Below are positions 59,159 to 64,000 of a DNA stretch of 64,000 nucleotides, piece after piece. A model generated the notes under the pieces. It did no database searches and was not told where the DNA came from. It saw nothing but the letters and a program-made list of their open reading frames with translations. The position numbers were made by a program, and so were the translations under genes. The stretch is from Rhizorhabdus sp049889055. Its GTDB lineage: Bacteria; Pseudomonadota; Alphaproteobacteria; Sphingomonadales; Sphingomonadaceae. Location: assembly GCF_049889055.1 (NCBI RefSeq), contig NZ_JBLTWO010000007.1, positions 171,671 to 235,670 of the forward strand. The letters run 5' to 3'. Within the stretch, counting starts at the first letter, position 1. Each line of letters opens with the position of its first letter.

Positions 59159-59553
59159 TGTTCGACAAATATATAATCGACCCCGCCAGTGTCACCAATC
59201 TCGGCCCCGCCGATGCGCCCACGGGTTTCAGCTTTGCCACCAAGCTCGGCTATTATCGCGGGCTCGGCCTGTCGATGATCGAGGATCTCGCGGTCAGCAT
59301 CGACGGGGAACAGGTACCGCGCAGCGCGATCCGCTTCGATGAGGGGCCGGGCCCGCTCACCCTGGACGAGATGGAAACCGCCTATGACCGGCGTTGGGCG
59401 TTCGGTGCGCAGGCGCTGATCCTCGTCGATTGCCCCGGTGGCTTTCCTGCGGGCGAACATCGACTGACACTGCAACAGCGACTGCGGATTTCCTATCTGC
59501 CGTTCCCCTCGTTCAACAATGACGAGAAGGTGATCATTTTCGCGGCCGTATAG
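59158..59553 (+). CDS. C-glycoside deglycosidase beta-subunit-like protein (DUF6379), copy 3
   Basis: A 131-residue beta-sandwich protein that overlaps copy 3 of the TIM barrel by TGATG. The family landmarks are all visible: TKLGYYRGLGLSMIEDLAVS, PLTLDEMETAYDRRWAFGAQ, and the end LQQRLRISYLPFPS. It is clearly a paralogue of copy 2. The tight coupling supports a fixed-stoichiometry complex with the TIM barrel as in CarBC/DgpBC. It is the last gene of the regulon. Confidence 0.83.
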   Translation: MFDKYIIDPASVTNLGPADAPTGFSFATKLGYYRGLGLSMIEDLAVSIDGEQVPRSAIRFDEGPGPLTLDEMETAYDRRWAFGAQALILVDCPGGFPAGEHRLTLQQRLRISYLPFPSFNNDEKVIIFAAV

Positions 59554-59694
59554 TTCGCAGTTGATCTCGGACTTTGCCGGCCGAAACGCGGTGATTGCCA
59601 TCGGTTGGGGCACGCGCCCGGTGGGGATCCGACACAAATTTGCGAAGCGCGGTCGGACGCAGATCACTGGCCGGCAACAGGAGGCGGCAGGAAT

Positions 59695-60564
59695 ATGGCG
59701 CGGTTTATTCGTCCGGGGGGCTTGAGCCTGATGCTCGTGCTGGCGGGCTGCGTTCATCCGGCCCCCGTCACCCAGTCCTCGCCCCGGGGCGAGGAATATG
59801 TGGCGATGGGCAGTTCCTTTGCTGCAGGCGCGGGGATCGGGCCGCAGCAGGCTGGATCGCCGCCACGGTGCGATCGCACGGTCAACAACTACGCATCCTT
59901 GCTTGCCGAAGCCGAAGGTCTTGCGCTGAAGGATGTGAGCTGCGGCGGGGCGACGACAGCGCATATCCTTGGTGCATGGGATGAATTGCCCGCGCAGATC
60001 GAGGCCGTTTCTGCGAATACGAGGCTGGTGACGATTACCGCCGGCGGGAACGACCTCGGTCTCGTCGGGACATTGTTCGGCGGCAGTTGCCGGGCCGGCG
60101 TCAACAGTTTCGGTGGGCCGTGTCGATCGGTGCCGGCTCCTTCGGAAAAAGACTATAGCGCGCTGGAAGGCCGGATGGTTGAGATTGCAAACGAAGTGCA
60201 TCGCCGAGCTCCCAAAGCCCGGATCGTCTTTGTCCAATATGTTTCGCTCTTGCCGGAAACCCGGTGCGAAAAAACCGTTATCGATGAAGGGGGTGCGCAG
60301 GCTGCCCGGGCAATCGCCAGGCGTCTCGCCCAATTGACAGCAAGCGCGGCGCGCAAAGGCGATGCCGAACTGCTCGCGGCCGATGCGTTGTCTCTGGCTC
60401 ATACTCCTTGTGCAAGTCAGCCATGGAGCAACGGCTTCTATGCCGACTACCCGAAAACCATAGGTGCACCTTGGCATCCAAACGCGGCTGGCCATGCGGC
60501 AATAGCGAAAACGCTTGAAAGCCTCATAGGCCAGGGCAAGACGCGCACGCGTTCAGCACCATAA
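59695..60564 (+). CDS. SGNH/GDSL hydrolase lipoprotein
   Basis: A 289-residue esterase/lipase-like protein with a lipoprotein signal (GGLSLMLVLAGCVHP; lipobox LAGC). SGNH blocks are VAMGSSFAAGAGIGP (nucleophile Ser), DVSCGGATTAHIL (Gly), TITAGGNDLGLVG (Asn) and PWHPNAAGHAAIA (Asp/His block). It would be anchored on the periplasmic side of a membrane and may deacylate lipids or glycosides. AGGAGG precedes the ATG. It lacks the regulon palindrome and seems independent. Confidence 0.87.
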   Translation: MARFIRPGGLSLMLVLAGCVHPAPVTQSSPRGEEYVAMGSSFAAGAGIGPQQAGSPPRCDRTVNNYASLLAEAEGLALKDVSCGGATTAHILGAWDELPAQIEAVSANTRLVTITAGGNDLGLVGTLFGGSCRAGVNSFGGPCRSVPAPSEKDYSALEGRMVEIANEVHRRAPKARIVFVQYVSLLPETRCEKTVIDEGGAQAARAIARRLAQLTASAARKGDAELLAADALSLAHTPCASQPWSNGFYADYPKTIGAPWHPNAAGHAAIAKTLESLIGQGKTRTRSAP

Positions 60565-60673
60565 GGCAAGTGACTGACGAAGCGCTGGCTCTGCCGCAAG
60601 CGGCTGCCGGGGTCGACCCGCCGGCGCTGCCTGTCGCTACCGCGGGTGCCTCGGGAGTATACAGGATTGAGAG

Positions 60674-61960
60674 TTACAGGGCTGAGGAGGCACTCGGCTG
60701 ATCAGATCCTGCAGCCATATCGCCGGTGATCAGGCGGGCCCCGCGCTCGAACGTCAGGTAGTTCCAGATCCAGCTGATGGTTACCGACAGGCGGTTGCGC
60801 AATCCGTTCAGGTACCAGATGTGCGCCACGCACCACAGCAGCCACGCCAGATGCCCCGAGAGCCTGAGCCTGCCGATGCTGCAGACGGCGCGGGCCCGGC
60901 CGATGGTCGCCATCTGGCCATAGTCGCGATAGCGAAACGGCTCCACCGCGCGACCCGACAGGCGTTCGCGAATGGCCTGCGCGGCATAGCGCCCCTGCTG
61001 CTTGGCGGCCGGCGCCACGCCAGGACTTTCGCGCCCATTGGCATCCACGCACCGCGCGGTATCCCCGATCACGAAAATGTCGTGCGAGCCATGGGGGTGG
61101 AGCATGGAGTCGACTCCCACCCGACCGTTTCGATCGGGCGTGCAGCCGAGCCAGTGCGCAGCGGGCGAGGCCATCACGCCTGCGGCCCAGACCACCGTCT
61201 GTGCCGGTATGAAGTCACCGCTCACGATGACCCCGGCCGATGTGATCTGCTCGACCTTGCCGTGCAGTCGCACGTTAACGCCCAGCTTTTCGAGCGCCAC
61301 GCGGGCTTGTTCCGACAAGATTTCCGGGAAGGACGGCAGTAGCCGGTCGGCCTTCTGCACGAGCCGGACCTTCGAGCAGTGCGGCGTGATGTGGCGGAAG
61401 TCCTTGCTGACCGACTGGCGCGCCAGTTCGGCGATCGCCCCGGCCATTTCCACCCCGGTCGGCCCGCCACCGACGACCACGAAGGTAAGAAGGGCGTCGC
61501 GGGTGGCCTTGTCGATCTCGGTCTCGGCCCTTTCCAGGGCGATGAGGACCCGGCGCCGGACTGACGTGGCATCGTCGATGGTCTTGATGCCGGGTGCATG
61601 CGGGGCCCATGCGTCCATGCCGAAATAGCTGTGGCGCGCGCCTGTCGCGACAATCAGCCAGTCATAGTGCAGGGGACAGTTGTTGCGCATGTGAACCGTG
61701 CGCGCCGTGCGATCTATCCGGCACACCTCGTCGAGCAGCACCCGCGTATTCTGCTGGTCGCGCAGGATCGAGCGGATCGACCCGGCGATGTCGGCCGGTG
61801 AAAGCCCAGCTGTCGCCACCTGATAGAGCAGCGGCTGGAACAGATGATGATTGCGCCGGTCGATGACCGTGACGTCCACCGGTGCACCGCCGAGCGCCTT
61901 GGCCGCCGCCAGCCCGCCAAAGCCACCGCCGACGATCACGACATGAGGGCGGGCGGACAT
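60674..61960 (-). CDS. ndh: Type II NADH dehydrogenase (NDH-2)
   Basis: A 428-residue membrane-associated flavoprotein that transfers electrons from NADH to quinone without pumping protons. VVIVGGGFGGLAAAKALGG binds FAD, FVVVGGGPTGVEMAGAIAELA binds NADH, DIFVIGDTARC is the second FAD contact and VAPAAKQQGRYAAQAI is the quinone-site AQxAxQ-like motif. The C-terminal amphipathic helices (LAWLLWCVAHIWYL) anchor it. The ATG at MSARPHVV is used; a longer frame to 62.9 kb lies opposite another gene and is spurious. Regeneration of NAD for the catabolic dehydrogenases is plausible. Confidence 0.92.
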   Translation of the reverse strand: MSARPHVVIVGGGFGGLAAAKALGGAPVDVTVIDRRNHHLFQPLLYQVATAGLSPADIAGSIRSILRDQQNTRVLLDEVCRIDRTARTVHMRNNCPLHYDWLIVATGARHSYFGMDAWAPHAPGIKTIDDATSVRRRVLIALERAETEIDKATRDALLTFVVVGGGPTGVEMAGAIAELARQSVSKDFRHITPHCSKVRLVQKADRLLPSFPEILSEQARVALEKLGVNVRLHGKVEQITSAGVIVSGDFIPAQTVVWAAGVMASPAAHWLGCTPDRNGRVGVDSMLHPHGSHDIFVIGDTARCVDANGRESPGVAPAAKQQGRYAAQAIRERLSGRAVEPFRYRDYGQMATIGRARAVCSIGRLRLSGHLAWLLWCVAHIWYLNGLRNRLSVTISWIWNYLTFERGARLITGDMAAGSDQPSASSAL

Positions 61961-62242
61961 GGCGGCAGTCTCCGGTTCGGCATGGAAGCGCCATGCGTGC
62001 AACCGTAGGTTCGTCTGCTGGGAGAGAAGGGTTACAGGTCCGACCTGTGCAGATGCGCGATTCCGGACTCCGCCGACAGCGCCTGTGCGGATCGAATGCC
62101 GATTTGATTTCCGAAGGCCTCTGCTCGGCTGAGCGCTGCTTTGCCGTTGGATGACCAGCTGACCACTATTCTGTTGTACAGACAACGGAACGATTTGGGT
62201 CTGTACATTGCATGTACAGACAGGTTTGATATATGTGTCTGT
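61961..62242. promoter_or_regulatory. Divergent intergenic region with TGTACAGAC operator cluster
   Basis: This 282-bp region separates ndh and the nucleotidyltransferase. At 62199-62221 a perfect inverted repeat (GTCTGTACA-TTGCA-TGTACAGAC, 9-bp arms) is found. A further TGTACAGAC is at 62175-62183 and a partial GTCTGTA reaches the start codon at 62237-62243. This arrangement looks like an operator with auxiliary half-sites for the downstream gene. The regulator is not identified. Confidence 0.65.
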
Positions 62243-63235
62243 ATGAAAGACCCCAACCTCCAACCGATAACACGCACGATCTTCTCCGATCTGGTGCAGC
62301 AGGTTGACGCGGCTCCGCCAGCCGGATCGGTCTATTCCCGCGAGCGTGACGGCATCACCTACCTCTATGCGAAGATTCCCGTCGGAAATGATCGGATCGA
62401 TCGCTTCATAGGCAAACAAGGTGACGAGGAAGCCGAGGCTGAAGCCGCATCGCTGCGTCTGGGCGCTGATCTGGCGAAGAAGCGGCGGGACATCGTATCG
62501 ATGCTCAAGCGAGACCGTCTGGCCGGCCCCGATCGCACCCTGGGCGCCGCACTGGACGCCATCGCCTATGCAGGTCTCTTCAGGGCGGGGGCAGTGCTGG
62601 TCGGTACGGCGGCCTATATGATGTTCGAACCGCTTGTCGGCCGCCGGCTTCCCGCACCCACTTTGATGACCGGGGATCTCGATCTCGCGACGGCCCGGCT
62701 TGCTCTCACAGCTGAACCGCCGGAGGGGATGGAGCGGATATTGAAGCGTGCCGACCGGACCTTCACGCCGATCCCGTCCCTCCGCCCCGGTGCGCCGCCG
62801 TCCCGCTTCCGCAACGCCGAGGGCTATCTGGTCGATCTGCTGACGCCGGTCAGAAGCCGGGCTGACAGAAATCCGATGTCGCTCGTCGGGCTGGAGGCGG
62901 GGGCGGTGCCGCTCCACTATCTCGGCTGGCTGATCGAGGACCCGGTGCCCACCGTTGCTTTATGGGGCGCTGGCATCGCCGTGAACGTGCCCCAGCCGGC
63001 CCGGTTCGCGGTTCACAAACTGATCCTGGCCCAGCGGCGGGATCAGGCCAATCGTCACAAGCGGATGAAGGATCTGGATCAGGCGCGGGCGCTGATCGAG
63101 GTGCTTCGGGATCATGACCGATTTGCCCTCGCCGACGCGGTATCGGATGCGCGGTCTCGCGGACGCAAAGGCTGGGCCGAACATATCGACCGCTCGCTTA
63201 ACGAACTCGGCTTGAGCGACTCGATTGACGAATGA
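62243..63235 (+). CDS. GSU2403-type nucleotidyltransferase-fold protein
   Basis: A 330-residue cytosolic protein. The central LVGTAAYMMFEPLVGRRLPAP followed by TGDLDLAT has the layout of a minimal nucleotidyltransferase (glycine start, then two acidic residues in D-x-D). The helical N-terminal region includes VYSRERDGITYLYAKIP, and the C terminus, AVHKLILAQRRDQANRHKRM, is typical of the family. Members are scattered among bacteria and are sometimes linked with defence or toxin functions; biological role unknown. The operator cluster upstream suggests tight control. The ATG follows a stretch without a clear ribosome site. Confidence 0.75.
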   Translation: MKDPNLQPITRTIFSDLVQQVDAAPPAGSVYSRERDGITYLYAKIPVGNDRIDRFIGKQGDEEAEAEAASLRLGADLAKKRRDIVSMLKRDRLAGPDRTLGAALDAIAYAGLFRAGAVLVGTAAYMMFEPLVGRRLPAPTLMTGDLDLATARLALTAEPPEGMERILKRADRTFTPIPSLRPGAPPSRFRNAEGYLVDLLTPVRSRADRNPMSLVGLEAGAVPLHYLGWLIEDPVPTVALWGAGIAVNVPQPARFAVHKLILAQRRDQANRHKRMKDLDQARALIEVLRDHDRFALADAVSDARSRGRKGWAEHIDRSLNELGLSDSIDE

Positions 63236-63427
63236 CGGTGACGTCAGGTTTGGTGGTGGGGGGGGGGCTCGTTCCGAGCTGCTACATATCTGCTACACGG
63301 GGCATGAGGGCCGCAGTTCTCTGGCGGCCATCAGCGAAATCATAAGCTACGCGTAATAAATGCACTGGCACCGTAATTCGGAAAACTCGGGACGCTTCAA
63401 GGTTTTGCTTAACGGCAGCTTGGACGA
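63236..63427. other. Gene-free stretch with a 10-base G run
   Basis: No gene is visible. A run of ten G residues at 63258-63267 and a nearby repeat (GCTACATATCTGCTACAC) precede the transition to AT-rich DNA near 63.34 kb. The G run could be a slippage-prone tract. Confidence 0.6.
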
Positions 63428-63862
63428 TCACCGTACCTGCCTAACTCTTCGTTTCATTGCGATAAAAGCCTCTACAAAAAAGGCAATTGCATGAACAATT
63501 ATTGCCAATAGGCAAATCATTCCGCCAGTTAGCAAGGCAATCCCTTCTGGGGTACTATCACCGGCAGAGCCCAACCCCAGAATAAACATATACTGCCCTC
63601 CTTCGAAAACGATCTTCAACATCAACAAAGTCAGAACATGAACAAGCCACCGCACCTTCATTTTATCGACGGACAACCATATCAATAAAGATATTATTAT
63701 TGGCAATGTTGTACTTATTATAAATCCTGCAATCGCAATTACAAAATATTTAACGCTATTCTGGAGCATAACAAATTTTGCCGCCTCAATTGACTCTCTA
63801 AGAGTTATAATAACTAAAAACAGGAATATTAAACCATAAGATATAAGAAAAGTTTTCTTCAT
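63428..63862 (-). CDS. Orphan AT-rich integral membrane protein
   Basis: A 144-residue protein with about four hydrophobic helices: FLISYGLIFLFLVIITL, VKYFVIAIAGFIISTTLPII, LVHVLTLLMLKIVF and GGMICLLAIIVHAIAFFVEA. A basic C-terminal tail (MKRRVRQVR) follows. I recognise no family. Its codons are far richer in A/T than every other gene in the window, a sign of recent acquisition. The ATG at MKKTF is chosen with GGA seven bases upstream; a TTG four codons earlier is possible. Confidence 0.65.
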   Translation of the reverse strand: MKKTFLISYGLIFLFLVIITLRESIEAAKFVMLQNSVKYFVIAIAGFIISTTLPIIISLLIWLSVDKMKVRWLVHVLTLLMLKIVFEGGQYMFILGLGSAGDSTPEGIALLTGGMICLLAIIVHAIAFFVEAFIAMKRRVRQVR

Positions 63863-64000
63863 ATCTATTTCCAATAAAACCGATTGAGCAAATTAAGGCG
63901 AGGAATATAGATTTCATTTTACACAATATGTCTTGAACTCTGACGACAGCTGATTTTGGGTTCTTCCCGTAAATCCAGTCCCCTCCAGCATTACGGTGGC
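63863..64000. other. AT-rich edge sequence without visible gene
   Basis: The last 138 bp stay AT-rich until about 63.94 kb and then return to higher GC. No open frame, tRNA or repeat is recognisable. Confidence 0.5.

Noticed and set aside
62199..62221. LexA/SOS box
   Set aside because: The arms GTCTGTACA/TGTACAGAC do not match the alphaproteobacterial GTTC-N7-GTTC element or the CTGT-N8-ACAG spacing.
61961..62917. N-terminal extension of the NDH-2 frame to 747 residues
   Set aside because: The extension overlaps the nucleotidyltransferase gene on the other strand and the operator cluster; the FAD motif starts right after the ATG at 61960.

Overview
The window looks like chromosomal DNA of a sphingomonad (Alphaproteobacteria, Sphingomonadaceae, Novosphingobium/Sphingobium-like). 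The evidence is high GC, dense ATGA/TGATG-coupled operons, a protocatechuate 4,5-cleavage (lig) pathway and a ferulate pathway of the Sphingobium SYK-6 type, and many glycoside-linked oxidoreductases. The genus is inferred from gene content only.

Region 1 (1-10.2 kb) is housekeeping: the end of a cytochrome c maturation operon (ccmE-F-G-H and a TPR CcmI-like protein), alanine dehydrogenase with a divergent Lrp/AsnC regulator, the K+ transporter Kup, a LigT-like 2'-5' RNA ligase family protein, a DUF3775 protein, an FAD ferredoxin reductase and an elongator tRNA-Met.

Region 2 (10.5-17.5 kb) is a ferulate/hydroxycinnamate operon: a divergent MarR regulator with a clear palindromic operator, vanillin dehydrogenase, a Tat-exported DUF3237 protein, feruloyl-CoA hydratase-lyase, NDP-forming feruloyl-CoA synthetase and an AAHS-type transporter. 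A scar of decayed MFS and TonB-receptor fragments follows (17.7-18.2 kb).

Region 3 (18.2-29.4 kb) encodes the complete protocatechuate 4,5-cleavage pathway: ligI-ligU-ligK on one strand, a LysR regulator with a duplicated helix-turn-helix region, then one tightly coupled operon of DUF1932 dehydrogenase, ligJ, vanA, ligA, ligB, ligC, aldo/keto reductase and pobA. Together regions 2 and 3 take ferulate, vanillate and 4-hydroxybenzoate to pyruvate and oxaloacetate.

Region 4 (29.4-59.6 kb) is the most unusual part: an apparent aromatic-glycoside regulon. It holds three TIM-barrel plus small beta-subunit pairs that resemble two-subunit C-glycoside deglycosidases (CarBC/DgpBC type), two GMC oxidoreductases (one with a Tat-signal gluconate-dehydrogenase-subunit-3 partner), a DUF1080 3-keto-glycoside hydrolase-like protein, a Gfo/Idh/MocA dehydrogenase, further TIM-barrel isomerases, a putatively exported nucleoside-hydrolase-like protein, GPH and MFS transporters, a TonB receptor, a secreted esterase and a ring-cleavage operon (FAD monooxygenase, two-domain extradiol dioxygenase, alpha/beta hydrolase, DUF2218, cyclase, FAH hydrolase). 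Nine copies of a 20-bp imperfect palindrome (AWTAGAAT-N4-ATTCTWAT) sit at the promoters of these transcription units. Two TetR regulators with nearly the same recognition helix lie inside the region. I infer one coordinately controlled system that imports aromatic C- and/or O-glycosides, oxidises the sugar at C3, removes it, and cleaves the aglycone ring.

Region 5 (59.6-64 kb) holds an SGNH lipoprotein, a type II NADH dehydrogenase, a GSU2403-type nucleotidyltransferase preceded by an inverted-repeat operator cluster, and an AT-rich stretch with an orphan membrane protein.
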